DNA of 64,000 bases from Kitasatospora sp. NBC_01266 (lineage in GTDB: Bacteria > Actinomycetota > Actinomycetes > Streptomycetales > Streptomycetaceae). Shown here piece after piece: positions 9,019 through 17,208 of the stretch. The stretch lies in contig NZ_CP108458.1 in the NCBI RefSeq assembly GCF_036242395.1, positions 2,232,001 through 2,296,000 of the forward strand. The letters are read 5' to 3'. The notes under the pieces were generated by a model, which made no database searches, was not told the DNA's origin, and saw nothing but the letters and a program-made list of their open reading frames with translations. A program made the position numbers and the translations under genes. Each line of letters begins with the position of its first letter. The first letter of the stretch is position 1.

Positions 9019-9025
9019 GCACCTC

Positions 9026-9047
9026 AGGGTACCGGAGCGGTACCGGA
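9026..9047 (-). promoter_or_regulatory. Candidate autoregulatory operator and -10 of the Doc-like TA operon
   Basis: Two direct copies of GGTACCGGA (9028-9036 and 9039-9047) lie 11 bp apart, one helical turn, each containing the palindrome GGTACC. The first overlaps the -10 hexamer TACCCT (complement of 9026-9031) seven bases before the antitoxin ATG. Paired sites over the promoter are what RHH antitoxins normally bind. Confidence 0.6.
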
Positions 9048-9128
9048 CCCGGCAGGGTTCTGGGAAATCCCCGGGAAACCCTGCGACTTTCCTGCAACAG
9101 CACCGCGGGCTCGGCGCGTTAGTCGGGC

Positions 9129-9662
9129 ATGGACCACTCACCGAACCCGGACGAGGCGCCGGCGGGCCCGCTGGGCTTCCGCGAGTTCACCGCGGCCCGC
9201 AGCGGGCAGCTCTTCCGAACGGCCTACCTGCTGACCGGTGGTGACAGCCACCTGGCCGAGGACCTGGTCCAAGAGGCGCTGAGTCGGATGTACGTGCGCT
9301 GGAAACGGGTCAGCCGACTGGAGAACCCGGCCGGCTACGCGCAGACCGTCCTGGTCAACACCTTCCTGTCGGTTCGCCGTCGGCGCAGCAGCCGGGAGCA
9401 GGTGACCTTCGAGTTCCCGGAGGTCGCGGTCAACGACCAGGACCCCACGTTGCGGCTCACCCTGCTGCGCGCGCTGGGCGAACTCTCCGCACCGGACCGG
9501 GCCGTGCTGGTGCTGCGGTTCTGGGAGGACCGCAGCGTCGAGGAGACCGCCACCGCGTTGCGGCTGAGTTCCACCGCCGTCCGCTCCCGCAGCCACCGCG
9601 CGCTCGCCCGGATGCGCGCGCTGCTGGCCGACAACTTCGCCGATCACACCGACCGTTGCTGA
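9129..9662 (+). CDS. SigE-family ECF RNA polymerase sigma factor
   Basis: An ECF sigma factor of 177 residues. Region 2 is visible as LFRTAYLLTGGDSHLAEDLV with the core-binding DLVQEAL and the promoter-opening NPAGYAQTVLVNTFL. Region 4 reads LSAPDRAVLVLRFWEDRSVEETA, then the HTH LSSTAVRSRSHRALARMR. This is the layout of the actinobacterial SigE-family group (TIGR02983-like). The ATG at 9129 follows a region with CGTTAG 8-14 nt upstream. A membrane protein lies downstream and is probably co-regulated. A 13-bp tandem repeat begins inside its last codons. Confidence 0.92.
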   Translation: MDHSPNPDEAPAGPLGFREFTAARSGQLFRTAYLLTGGDSHLAEDLVQEALSRMYVRWKRVSRLENPAGYAQTVLVNTFLSVRRRRSSREQVTFEFPEVAVNDQDPTLRLTLLRALGELSAPDRAVLVLRFWEDRSVEETATALRLSSTAVRSRSHRALARMRALLADNFADHTDRC

Positions 9663-9718
9663 CGCCCGTTACTGACGCCCGTTACTGGCGACCGTTACTG
9701 GCGACCGTTACTGGCGAC
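9654..9718 (+). repeat. 13-bp tandem repeat overlapping the sigma-factor 3' end
   Basis: Five units of 13 bp (CGTTACTGRCGMC) run from 9654 to 9718. The first, slightly diverged, unit supplies the last two codons and stop of the sigma-factor gene. The final three units are identical. Because 13 is not a multiple of three, copy-number change after the stop would be harmless to the sigma factor but would change the spacing to the next gene. Confidence 0.9.
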
Positions 9719-9775
9719 CGCCCAGCACTGACGCCGGACCAGCTACCGCAGCCACCGAGAAAGTGATGCTCTGCC

Positions 9776-11083
9776 ATGCCATCTGCCCTGCCATCGGATG
9801 ATGAGACGCAGTTCGAAACGGAGTTCTGCAACGCGCTCCGCGAAGCGGCCGAGGGGGCCGTCGCGCCACGGGCCGACCTGATCGCCACCGGTGCCGAACA
9901 GCGCGGACGGCGACACAAGCGCCGCCGCACGCTGCTGGTGAGCGCCGTGACCGTGGTGGCGCTGGTGGGCGGCGGGGTGCTGACCACCGGCCTGGACCAC
10001 GGCAGCGCGGCGCCGGGGCCGACAGCCACCCCCGCCAACGGCGCGATCACCAGCGCCCAACTTTCGGCCCTGCTCAGGAGCAAGCTGCCCGCGAACCTCC
10101 GGTTGGGCACCCCGCTCGGCCCGGGGCCCGGGGACGCGCAGCCCACGACAGACGGCTCCTCCCCCTTCGTCGCGGCCGGCTACACCGTCGACAACGGCGA
10201 CGGGGGCCACGGCACGGTCCAACTCATGATCCACCGCTACCCGAGCCCGCTCGCCGTGGACTCGCCCGACTTCTACTGCGGGACAGAGCCGCCCGGCAGC
10301 ACCTGCACCCGCACCCAGCAGGCCGACGGCTCCTACCTGACGGTCACCCAGGACGGCGGCGACGCCAACTCCCCGGGCCGGCTGGGGTGGCGGGTCGAGT
10401 GGGAGCGGCCGGACGGGACCGTGGTCACCGCCACCGCGCTCAACACCGCCCCGACGGCGACCCCGCCGGCGGCCCTGGCGGCGGCGGGATCGCAGACGCC
10501 GCCGCACGGCGCGCCCCCGCTGACCGACACCCAGCTCACCGCCCTCGCCATGGATCCGGCCTGGCCGGCGATCGGGGCGAAGCTGCCGGTCGACACCACG
10601 GCCTCGGGCCAGGTCACCTCGATCGACCACGTCTGGCGCCCGCTCCCGCTCGACCAGATCCTGCGGACCGCCGCCCCGCTGCTGCCGGCCGGCCTGACCG
10701 AGGGCGACACCGGCGGCTCCCCCGGCCTGGGCAGCTTCCTCGTGGACGACGGCCACGGCAAGAGCCTGGTCGAGGTGACCGTCCAGGACTGGAGCGTCTT
10801 CCAGCAGACCCGCTCCAGCGGCCCCCCGATCAGCCTCAGCTTCACGGACGCGACGCAACTGCCCGACGGCGACCGGATCCTCACCACCGACGGCCGGTAC
10901 ACCGGCGACGAGCACACCGTCAGCGACTCGGTCGACCTGCTGCGGCCCGACCACCTGCGGATCAAGGTGGAGTGCTTCAACGGCACCGCCTACGGCAGCG
11001 GCACCCGCGACCAGCCGGCCCTGACGCTCGACCAGCTGAAAGCGATCGCGCTCAGCCCCAGCTGGCACGCACCGACGCCGTAA
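9776..11083 (+). CDS. Single-pass membrane protein downstream of the ECF sigma factor
   Basis: A 435-residue protein whose N-terminal ~50 residues are cytoplasmic (charged, ending RGRRHKRRR). One membrane helix follows (LLVSAVTVVALVGGGVLTTG), then a large extracytoplasmic Pro/Thr/Gly-rich domain. The topology and position after a SigE-family sigma gene suggest a regulatory membrane partner. However, no clear anti-sigma ZAS motif (HxxxCxxC) is present, so anti-sigma function is not shown. The ATG at 9776 has GAGAAAG about 11 nt upstream. The gene is separated from the sigma gene by the 13-bp repeat. Confidence 0.65.
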   Translation: MPSALPSDDETQFETEFCNALREAAEGAVAPRADLIATGAEQRGRRHKRRRTLLVSAVTVVALVGGGVLTTGLDHGSAAPGPTATPANGAITSAQLSALLRSKLPANLRLGTPLGPGPGDAQPTTDGSSPFVAAGYTVDNGDGGHGTVQLMIHRYPSPLAVDSPDFYCGTEPPGSTCTRTQQADGSYLTVTQDGGDANSPGRLGWRVEWERPDGTVVTATALNTAPTATPPAALAAAGSQTPPHGAPPLTDTQLTALAMDPAWPAIGAKLPVDTTASGQVTSIDHVWRPLPLDQILRTAAPLLPAGLTEGDTGGSPGLGSFLVDDGHGKSLVEVTVQDWSVFQQTRSSGPPISLSFTDATQLPDGDRILTTDGRYTGDEHTVSDSVDLLRPDHLRIKVECFNGTAYGSGTRDQPALTLDQLKAIALSPSWHAPTP

Positions 11084-11129
11084 CGGGCAGCCACGCGCCG
11101 ACCACCCCCATCCGGGCCACCGCGCCGCC

Positions 11130-12740
11130 CTACATCGGCGCCACCTGCCGCAACCCGGACTCGTCCAGCCGCAGCCACCGGGTCAGCCCGAGCCCGCGCA
11201 GGAACGGCAGGTCGTGGCTGACCACCACCAGCGCGCCCTGGTAGGACTCCAGCGCGTCGGTGAGCTGGCCCATGCTCGCCAGGTCGAGGTTGTTGCTCGG
11301 CTCGTCGAGCAGCAGCAGTTGCGGCGGCGGGTCGGCGAGCAGCAGCGCGGCCAGCGTGGCGCGGAACCGCTCGCCGCCGGAGAGGGTGCCGGCCCGCTGG
11401 TCGGCCCGGGCGCCGCGGAACAGGAACCGGGCCAGCCGGGCCCGGATCTGGTTGTCCGAGACGCCGGGGGCCAGCGCCTTGACGTTCTCCGCCACGCTCA
11501 GCGAGTCGTCCAGCAGGTCGAGCCGCTGCGGCAGGTACCTGATCGGCACCGGGCAGGTGATCTCGCCCTCCAGCGGCGGCAGTTCACCGGCGATGGTGCG
11601 CAGCAGGGTGGACTTGCCGGCCCCGTTCGCCCCGACCAGGGCGATCCGCTCGGGCCCGCGCAGGTCCAGCTTGACCTGGTGGCCGTAGGCGAGCCGGACG
11701 TTCTCCATGGTCAGCACGGTGCGCCCGGCCGGCACCTCGGTGCGCGGCAGGTCGATCCGGATCTCGGCGTCGTCGCGCACCGCCTCCTCGGCGGCGTTGA
11801 GCCGGTCCCGGGCTTCGGCCAGCCGCTCGCTGTGCATGCCACGCACCCGGCCCGCGGTCTCCTCGGCCTGCCGCTTGAGCGCGCCGGCGATGATCTTCGG
11901 GTCGTTGCGGGTGACCGAGCGCTTCTTGCCGTAGCTGGCGCTGCGGGCCAGCCGGACGTTGGCCTCCACCAGATCGCGCTGCTGGCGGTGCACCTCGGCC
12001 TCGGCCACCCGCACCATCCGCTCGGCGGCCTCCTGCTCGGCCGCCAGGGTGCGCTCGTAGTCGTCGAAGTTGCCGCCGTACCAGGTGACTTCGCCATCCC
12101 GCAGGTCGGCGATCTGGTCCACCCGGCGGAGCAGCTCGCGGTCGTGGCTGACCAGCACCAGCACCCCGGTCCAGCCCGCCACCGCCTCGTAGAGGCGCTC
12201 CCGGGCCGCCCGGTCCAGGTTGTTGGTCGGCTCGTCCAGCAGCAGCACGTCGGGGCGCTCGATCAGCAGCCCCGCCAGCCGCAGCAGTACGGCCTCGCCA
12301 CCGGAGAGTTCGCCGGTGGTGCGGTCCAGGTCGAGCCGGCCCAGGCCCAGCTTGTCCAGCGTGGCGCGGGCCCGCTCCTCGACGTCCCAGTCGTCGCCGA
12401 GCACCGTGAAGTGCCGCTCGTCCACGTCCCCGGACTCGATCGCGTGCAGCGCCTGGCGGCGCTCGCGGATGCCCAGTGCCTCGTCCACCCGCAGCCCCGT
12501 GTCGAGCGCCAGGTCCTGCGGCAGGTAGCCGATCTCGCCGCCGATCCGCACGGTGCCGCCGGACGGCGTGAGTTCGCCCGCCAGCAGCCGCAGCAGGGTG
12601 GACTTGCCGGCCCCGTTGAGGCCGATCAGGCCGGTCCGGCCGGGGCCGACGGCGAGGTGGAAGCGGTCCAGGACGGGCTTGCCGTCCGGCCACTCGAAGC
12701 TGAGGTCGGTGCAGAGGATCGCGGTGGTCGTCGATGCCAT
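11130..12740 (-). CDS. ABC-F family ATPase (ribosome-protection or translation-factor type)
   Basis: A 536-residue soluble protein with two ABC domains and no membrane segments, the ABC-F arrangement. Domain 1 has Walker [10 protein letters not shown], signature LSGGEAVLL and Walker [12 protein letters not shown]. Domain 2 has [18 protein letters not shown] and [12 protein letters not shown] charged interdomain linker (about 240-320) lies between them. Such proteins bind the ribosomal E site, and several confer macrolide, lincosamide or pleuromutilin resistance. The ATG at 12740 has AGGAGG 6 nt upstream; the frame is open further 5' but lacks comparable support. It is transcribed divergently from a second ABC-F gene. 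Confidence 0.92.
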   Translation of the reverse strand: MASTTTAILCTDLSFEWPDGKPVLDRFHLAVGPGRTGLIGLNGAGKSTLLRLLAGELTPSGGTVRIGGEIGYLPQDLALDTGLRVDEALGIRERRQALHAIESGDVDERHFTVLGDDWDVEERARATLDKLGLGRLDLDRTTGELSGGEAVLLRLAGLLIERPDVLLLDEPTNNLDRAARERLYEAVAGWTGVLVLVSHDRELLRRVDQIADLRDGEVTWYGGNFDDYERTLAAEQEAAERMVRVAEAEVHRQQRDLVEANVRLARSASYGKKRSVTRNDPKIIAGALKRQAEETAGRVRGMHSERLAEARDRLNAAEEAVRDDAEIRIDLPRTEVPAGRTVLTMENVRLAYGHQVKLDLRGPERIALVGANGAGKSTLLRTIAGELPPLEGEITCPVPIRYLPQRLDLLDDSLSVAENVKALAPGVSDNQIRARLARFLFRGARADQRAGTLSGGERFRATLAALLLADPPPQLLLLDEPSNNLDLASMGQLTDALESYQGALVVVSHDLPFLRGLGLTRWLRLDESGLRQVAPM

Positions 12741-12863
12741 AAGGGCCTCCTGCGGGGTTGCTCGGGGGATGAATGGGCAACACGGAGACACCGCGGGAGG
12801 GCAGCAGGGGCGGACGGCGGAACAGGGGCAGCTCCGGACCGAGGCCGAGCACACTCATCGACC

Positions 12864-12880
12864 GCGCGAGTACTCAGCGC
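12864..12880. promoter_or_regulatory. Palindrome in the divergent ABC-F intergenic region
   Basis: The sequence GCGCGAGTACTCAGCGC contains the perfect palindrome GAGTACTC flanked by GCGC on both sides. It lies roughly midway in the 281-bp gap (12741-13021) between two divergent ABC-F genes and could be an operator. The leader on the minus side is long and lacks an evident short leader peptide. Confidence 0.35.
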
Positions 12881-12981
12881 GGGAGCGGTGTCTCATGACC
12901 TCAGTAGAGCAACGGCCTTCTCCTGTTCCGGTGAACCAACGGGCTCAACGCTACGACGGCGACCCGACCCCGGCAACGGAT

Positions 12982-13011
12982 TTATTCGCGCCATCCCGGG
13001 CCGTTTAGGAT
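12982..13011 (+). promoter_or_regulatory. Likely promoter of the rightward ABC-F gene (leaderless transcript)
   Basis: A -10 TAGGAT (13006-13011) is preceded by TTATTC at 12982-12987 with an 18-bp spacer. Only 10 nt separate the -10 from the ATG at 13022, so transcription would start at or within a few bases of the start codon. No SD is present. Confidence 0.6.
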
Positions 13012-13021
13012 CGACCCCATC

Positions 13022-14659
13022 ATGAGTGCCACTCTCGTAACCAAGGACCTGGCCGCCGGCCACGGCGACCGCACCCTCTTCTCCGGGCTCGACCTGGTCG
13101 TCGCCCCCGGCGAGGTGACCGGCCTGGTCGGCGCCAACGGGGCCGGCAAGTCGACCCTGCTGCGGCTGCTGGCAGGTCTGGACCGTCCCGAGAGCGGCTC
13201 GATCACGCTCAGCCCGCGCAGCGCCAACGTCGGCCACCTGCCGCAGGAGCCCGAGCGCCGCCCCGGCGAGTCGGTGCGCGCCTTCCTGGCCCGGCGCACC
13301 GGTGTCGCCGCCGCGCAGGCCGCGCTGGACGAGGCCACCGAGGGCCTGGTCGAGGGCCGGCCGGGCGCCGACGACGCCTACGCGGAGGCGCTGGACCGCT
13401 GGCTGGATCTGGGCGGCGCCGACCTGGAGGAGCGCGCCGAACAGGTCGCCGACTCGCTCGGCCTGGCCGTCGGCCTGGACCAGGAGATGACCTCGCTCTC
13501 CGGCGGCCAGGCGGCCCGGGCGGGCCTGGCCTCGCTGCTGCTCTCCCGCTACGACGTCTTCCTGCTCGACGAGCCCACCAACGACCTGGACCTGGCTGGC
13601 CTGGCCCGGCTGGAGGAGTTCGTCACCGGCCTGCGCGCCGGCACCGTGCTGATCAGCCACGACCGCGAGTTCCTGGCCCGCACGGTGACCCGGGTGCTGG
13701 AGCTGGACCTGGCCCAGCAGCAGGTCAACCTCTACGGCGGCGGCTACGACTCCTACCTGGAGGAGCGCGCCCGGGCCCGCCGGCACGCCCGCGAGGAGTA
13801 CGAGGAGTACGCCGACACCAAGGCCGGCCTGGAGGCCCGGTCCCGGATGCAGAAGGGCTGGGCCGACAAGGGCGTGCGCAACGCCCTGAAGAAGAGCCCG
13901 GACAGCGACAAGCTCCGCAAGACGGCCTCGACCTCCTCCTCGGAGAAGCAGGCCGCCAAGGCCAAGCAGACCCAGCGGATGATCGAGCGCCTGGACGTGG
14001 TCGAGGAGCCGCGCAAGGAGTGGGAGCTCCAGATGGAGATCGCCGTCGCCCCGCGCTCCGGCTCGGTGGTCGCGACGCTCCGTCAGGCCGTGCTGCGGCG
14101 CGGTGAGTTCGGCTTCGGCCCGGTGGACCTGCAGGTCGACTGGGCGGACCGGGTGGCGATCACCGGCGCGAACGGCGCGGGCAAGTCCACCCTGCTGGCC
14201 GCGCTGCTCGGCCGCCTCGAACTCGACTCCGGCCAGGCCACCCTGGGCTCCGGCGTGGTGGTCGGCGAGGTGGACCAGGCCCGCGGGCTGTTCTTCGGCA
14301 CCGAGACCCTGCTGGCGGCCTTCGAAGCCGCCGTCCCCGAGCTCTCCCCCGCCGACGTCCGCACCCTGCTCGCCAAGTTCGGCCTCAAGGCCGCCCACGT
14401 GCTGCGCCCCGCCGACACCCTCTCCCCCGGCGAGCGCACCCGGGCCGCGCTGGCCCTGCTCCAGGCCCGCGGCGTCAACCTGCTGGTCCTGGACGAACCG
14501 ACCAACCACCTCGACCTCCCCGCGATCGAGCAGTTGGAGTCGGCGCTGGCCTCCTACACCGGCACCCTGCTGCTGGTCACCCACGACCGCCGGATGCTGG
14601 AGACGGTCTCGGTCAACCGCCGCCTGGCGGTGGCGGACGGGCGGGTCACCGAGCTGTAG
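13022..14659 (+). CDS. ABC-F family ATPase
   Basis: A second, divergent ABC-F protein of 545 residues. Domain 1: [30 protein letters not shown]. Domain 2: GANGAGKST, a modified signature LSPGERTRA (Pro for the second Gly) and LVLDEPTNHLD. The interdomain linker is long and lysine-rich (NALKKSPDSDKLRKTAS, near residues 290-340), as in ribosome-acting ABC-F proteins. The sequence is only distantly like its neighbour, so this is not a recent duplication. A -10 hexamer 10 nt upstream of the ATG suggests a leaderless mRNA. Confidence 0.92.
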   Translation: MSATLVTKDLAAGHGDRTLFSGLDLVVAPGEVTGLVGANGAGKSTLLRLLAGLDRPESGSITLSPRSANVGHLPQEPERRPGESVRAFLARRTGVAAAQAALDEATEGLVEGRPGADDAYAEALDRWLDLGGADLEERAEQVADSLGLAVGLDQEMTSLSGGQAARAGLASLLLSRYDVFLLDEPTNDLDLAGLARLEEFVTGLRAGTVLISHDREFLARTVTRVLELDLAQQQVNLYGGGYDSYLEERARARRHAREEYEEYADTKAGLEARSRMQKGWADKGVRNALKKSPDSDKLRKTASTSSSEKQAAKAKQTQRMIERLDVVEEPRKEWELQMEIAVAPRSGSVVATLRQAVLRRGEFGFGPVDLQVDWADRVAITGANGAGKSTLLAALLGRLELDSGQATLGSGVVVGEVDQARGLFFGTETLLAAFEAAVPELSPADVRTLLAKFGLKAAHVLRPADTLSPGERTRAALALLQARGVNLLVLDEPTNHLDLPAIEQLESALASYTGTLLLVTHDRRMLETVSVNRRLAVADGRVTEL

Positions 14660-14689
14660 GAGCTCACTGAAAGCCTCGTCGCGCCGGCT

Positions 14690-14716
14690 GCCCCGCAGGT
14701 CAAGCCGCTGCGGGGC
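14690..14716. terminator. Hairpin at the convergent ABC-F / antitoxin gene ends
   Basis: GCCCCGCAG pairs with CTGCGGGGC (9 bp, 9-nt loop). It overlaps the stop codon of the leftward XRE antitoxin gene and lies 30 bp past the rightward ABC-F gene. Confidence 0.6.
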
Positions 14717-15068
14717 GCCCACCCGGGGACGCTTGGCCAGGCTCAGGGCCGTCATGCGGGGTGAAGACGAAAGCTGAGGTATCGCCGTCCAGATCGATGG
14801 TCAGCGACGCGTCCAACGCCTTGGCAAGGCGGGTGAGCAGTGGCAAGGTCGGCACGGAGTCGCCTCCCTCGATGTTGGAGATCTGCGGCTGGGTCATGCC
14901 CGCGCACCGCGCCAGCTCGGTCTGGGACAGGCCAAGTCGGGTCCGGCGGTCATAGACGGCCTGGCCAAGTGCGAACGCATACCCGGCTTCCCGGTAGGCC
15001 GGGGACTCCTCGACCGACTCTCCCAGGAGCTTCCTGGCCTGGCGGGTCTTCCACTGCGAGTGGTTCAC
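14700..15068 (-). CDS. XRE-family HTH antitoxin (HigA-like)
   Basis: A 122-residue DNA-binding protein with an N-terminal extension (about 1-40) and a Cro/C1-type HTH near 45-95: RRTRLGLSQTELARCAGMTQ, then ISNIEGGDSVPTLPLL. It lies directly downstream of a RelE/Gp49-like toxin gene and its GTG (15068) overlaps the toxin stop as GTGA. This is the toxin-first order of HigBA systems. It should neutralise the toxin and repress the shared promoter near 15450. The final ~25 residues run through the terminator stem. Confidence 0.85.
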   Translation of the reverse strand: MNHSQWKTRQARKLLGESVEESPAYREAGYAFALGQAVYDRRTRLGLSQTELARCAGMTQPQISNIEGGDSVPTLPLLTRLAKALDASLTIDLDGDTSAFVFTPHDGPEPGQASPGGRPAAA

Positions 15069-15439
15069 GGACTCTCCTCCTTGATCCGGTCGTACCTGTG
15101 CTCCGCAGAACCGTGATCCGCCTCGCACGCCTTCTGGGCCTGCTGAGCGCGCTCGACCTCGGCCGCCTCGCGCTGCCTGGTCTTGCGGAACACAGTCAAT
15201 AGGACGATGCGTCGGTCGGGCGCGAGCCAGTACGTGACGCGCACACTGTTGCCGTCCGTGGTGAAACGCAACTCGCGCACTTTACCGCCGAGGTGGCGGA
15301 AGTACGGCTCCGCAAGCGTGGTCGGCTGGGCCGCGAGCATGTCGGCCGCCCGCTCGACCTTGTCGTACTGGGCGTCGGACAGAAGTTCCAGCCACTGCCG
15401 GACCTCCGGTTCGATCTCGATCTGCCACGGGCCGCTCAC
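15065..15439 (-). CDS. RelE/HigB-type (Gp49-like) mRNA-interferase toxin
   Basis: A 124-residue toxin. The fold signature is visible as VRQWLELLSDAQYDKVERAA, LGGKVRELRF, VRVTYWLAPDRRIVLLTVF and RKTRQREAAEVERA. The last segment supplies the basic C-terminal helix of Gp49/HigB toxins, which cleave mRNA on the ribosome. The GTG at 15439 has no SD but a perfect-looking -10 (TATAGT) 7 nt upstream, so the operon mRNA is probably leaderless. It overlaps the XRE antitoxin gene by 4 nt. A longer open frame upstream is not needed. Confidence 0.87.
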   Translation of the reverse strand: MSGPWQIEIEPEVRQWLELLSDAQYDKVERAADMLAAQPTTLAEPYFRHLGGKVRELRFTTDGNSVRVTYWLAPDRRIVLLTVFRKTRQREAAEVERAQQAQKACEADHGSAEHRYDRIKEESP

Positions 15440-15446
15440 GGAGGCA

Positions 15447-15465
15447 ACTATACAGAAATCTATAT
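15447..15465 (-). promoter_or_regulatory. Promoter and candidate operator of the HigBA-like operon
   Basis: On the minus strand the stretch reads ATATAGATTTCTGTATAGT, an AT-rich imperfect inverted repeat in otherwise GC-rich DNA. Its end is the -10 TATAGT, 7 nt before the toxin GTG. Overlap of -10 and dyad fits autorepression by the XRE antitoxin. Confidence 0.5.
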
Positions 15466-15663
15466 GCGTCCGCAGTCCGACCGAGGCAGCACTACGGCGC
15501 ACCGCCTCCCTGCCGACGACACCCGGCCACGCCCCCACCGGGACCGCCAGCAGGCCCGACAGCGGCGACAACCCGCCATCCTGTGCAGCACCTGTCCGCC
15601 GACGTCGCCCGACCGAGTGCCCGCTTTGGTTTAGACCATCTCCGGGCTTCCCATACAGGTCAT

Positions 15664-16320
15664 ATGACGACCTCCCACCCCACCGTCCCGCTGCACCCCC
15701 TGCACGTCCCCGCCCACGAGGCCGAGGGCCGGGCCCGGGACTTCCACCAGGTGATGGACCAGCGCCGGACCGTCCGCGACTACGACCGCCGCCCGATCCC
15801 CGAGGGGGTGATCGACTGGGCGGTCCGCACCGCCGCCACCGCGCCCAGTGGTGCGCACGTCCAGCCGTGGCGGTTCGTGGTGATCACCGATCCGGAGCGC
15901 AAGCGGCGGCTGCGCGAGGCGGCCGAGGCGGAGGAGCGCGAGTTCTACGACCACCGGGCCTCGGCGGAGTGGCTGGCCGCGCTGGCGCCGATCGGTACCG
16001 ACTGGCGCAAGCCGTTCCTGCAGGACGCGCCGGCCGTGATCGTGGTGTTCGAGGTGCACAAGGGGCCCAGCTCGCCGCGGCCGTACTACACCAAGGAGTC
16101 GGTGGGGATCGCGGTCGGCCTGCTGCTGGCCTCGCTGCACCAGGCCGGGCTGGCCACCCTGACGCACACCCCGAGCCCGATGAAGTTCCTCAACGAGATC
16201 TGCGAGCGGCCGGCCGAGGAGCGGGCCGCCTATGTGATCCCGGTCGGCTACCCGGCCGCCGGGGCCGAGGTGCCGGACCTGCGGCGCAAGGAGCTGGACG
16301 AGGTGCTGGTCAGGCTCTAG
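15664..16320 (+). CDS. Nitroreductase-family FMN-dependent oxidoreductase
   Basis: A soluble enzyme of 218 residues. FMN/phosphate-binding positions appear as [39 protein letters not shown] and the later [19 protein letters not shown], then PVGYPA near the C-terminus. The architecture is that of the nitroreductase/iodotyrosine-deiodinase-like branch. The substrate cannot be read from the sequence. The ATG at 15664 gives the usual length with an extended N-terminus. It stands alone between the TA pair and a GNAT gene. Confidence 0.85.
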   Translation: MTTSHPTVPLHPLHVPAHEAEGRARDFHQVMDQRRTVRDYDRRPIPEGVIDWAVRTAATAPSGAHVQPWRFVVITDPERKRRLREAAEAEEREFYDHRASAEWLAALAPIGTDWRKPFLQDAPAVIVVFEVHKGPSSPRPYYTKESVGIAVGLLLASLHQAGLATLTHTPSPMKFLNEICERPAEERAAYVIPVGYPAAGAEVPDLRRKELDEVLVRL

Positions 16321-16366
16321 CCGCTACCCGAAACTACCTGGTCGGCGGCGCGGAACGGCTGACATC

Positions 16367-16975
16367 ATGCCTGTCATGAACCACATCGCCGATGGCCCTG
16401 TCAGCGCCGCACCGCCCGCCCTCAGCCACCCGCCCGAGTGGCTCGACCTGCCCGGCGGCTTCGCGCTGCGCCGCCGGACGGGGGCGGACGCCGGCGAGAT
16501 GAACAGCGTGATCGCGCGCAACATCGAGCATCTGCGGCCGTGGATGCCCTGGGCGGCCAGCGCGCCGAGCCTGGCGCACACCAGCGAGATGATCCGGCTC
16601 GGCTCCCAACTCTGGGAGCAGGCCACGGACTTCCTCTACGTCCTGGTGTCGGCCGAGCGGCCCGGCGAGATCCTGGGCATGTTCGGCCTGCACCGGCGGA
16701 TCGGGCCCGGCGGCATCGAGATCGGCTACTGGATCGACCAGGCGCACACCGGCCGCTCGCTGGCCACCCACGGCGCGGCGGCGCTGACCGAGGCGGCGCT
16801 GCGGTTCCCGGAGGTCGAGCGGGTGGAGATCCACTGCGACGAGGCGAACGCGGCCAGCGCCACCGTGCCGCGCAAGCTCGGCTACCGGCTGGACCGGATC
16901 ACCGAGCAACCGGCGGTCGCACCGGCCGAGACCGGACGCAAGCTGATCTGGATCCAGCGCCGGGCGGCCGACTGA
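16367..16975 (+). CDS. GNAT-family N-acetyltransferase (RimJ/RimL-like)
   Basis: A 202-residue acetyltransferase. The CoA-binding region reads GYWIDQAHTGRSLATHGAAAL, with the Q/RxxGxG/A motif replaced by HTGRSLA. The substrate strand NSVIARNIEHLRPWMPWA is typical of RimJ/RimL members that acetylate protein N-termini or small amines. Later strands include VERVEIHCDEANAAS. A second in-frame ATG at 16376 is an equally possible start. It ends at a strong hairpin (16991-17023). Confidence 0.87.
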   Translation: MPVMNHIADGPVSAAPPALSHPPEWLDLPGGFALRRRTGADAGEMNSVIARNIEHLRPWMPWAASAPSLAHTSEMIRLGSQLWEQATDFLYVLVSAERPGEILGMFGLHRRIGPGGIEIGYWIDQAHTGRSLATHGAAALTEAALRFPEVERVEIHCDEANAASATVPRKLGYRLDRITEQPAVAPAETGRKLIWIQRRAAD

Positions 16976-16990
16976 GCATCACCCGGGGCG

Positions 16991-17023
16991 GCGTAACGGC
17001 CGGCCGCCGGCCGGCCGTTACGC
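16991..17023. terminator. Terminator hairpin downstream of the GNAT gene
   Basis: A perfect 14-bp stem (GCGTAACGGCCGGC with its complement) with a 5-nt loop begins 16 bp after the GNAT stop. It precedes the MITE-like element and probably served both convergent genes before that element arrived. Confidence 0.8.
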
Positions 17024-17033
17024 CCGGTGCCCC

Positions 17034-17208
17034 AGGGGCTGTCGTCAAACCCCCTTCGTCGCCCGCAGGGCGGCTTGGCGGCGTCAGGTGCGTGCTCTCG
17101 GCGTGCCGGGCGCAGGCCCTCGTACTGGACGTACTTGGGCCTGTGCCCGGTGCGGCGAGAGTGCGTGCATGGCGTCGCCGAGCAGAAGGGGGTTTGACGA
17201 CAGCCCCT
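17034..17208. mobile_element. MITE-like 175-bp palindromic element
   Basis: The element has perfect 23-bp terminal inverted repeats (17034-17056 and 17186-17208), starting AGGGGCTGTCGTC. The interior also folds back: CTCTCGGCGTGCCGGGC... pairs with ...GCCCGGTGCGGCGAGAG, and the centre is GTAC-TGGAC-GTAC. It can therefore form one long hairpin and has no ORF of its own. A deleted relative is at 5342-5399. The last two bases provide part of the TAG stop of the leftward acyl-CoA dehydrogenase gene. No clear target-site duplication is visible. Confidence 0.75.

Noticed and set aside
12741..12858. Possible leader peptide upstream of the leftward ABC-F gene
   Set aside because: Frames beginning at 12854 and 12858 exist, but one runs into the ABC-F frame without a stop and the other continues far into the gene. 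Neither has the short-ORF-plus-hairpin arrangement of drug-inducible leaders.
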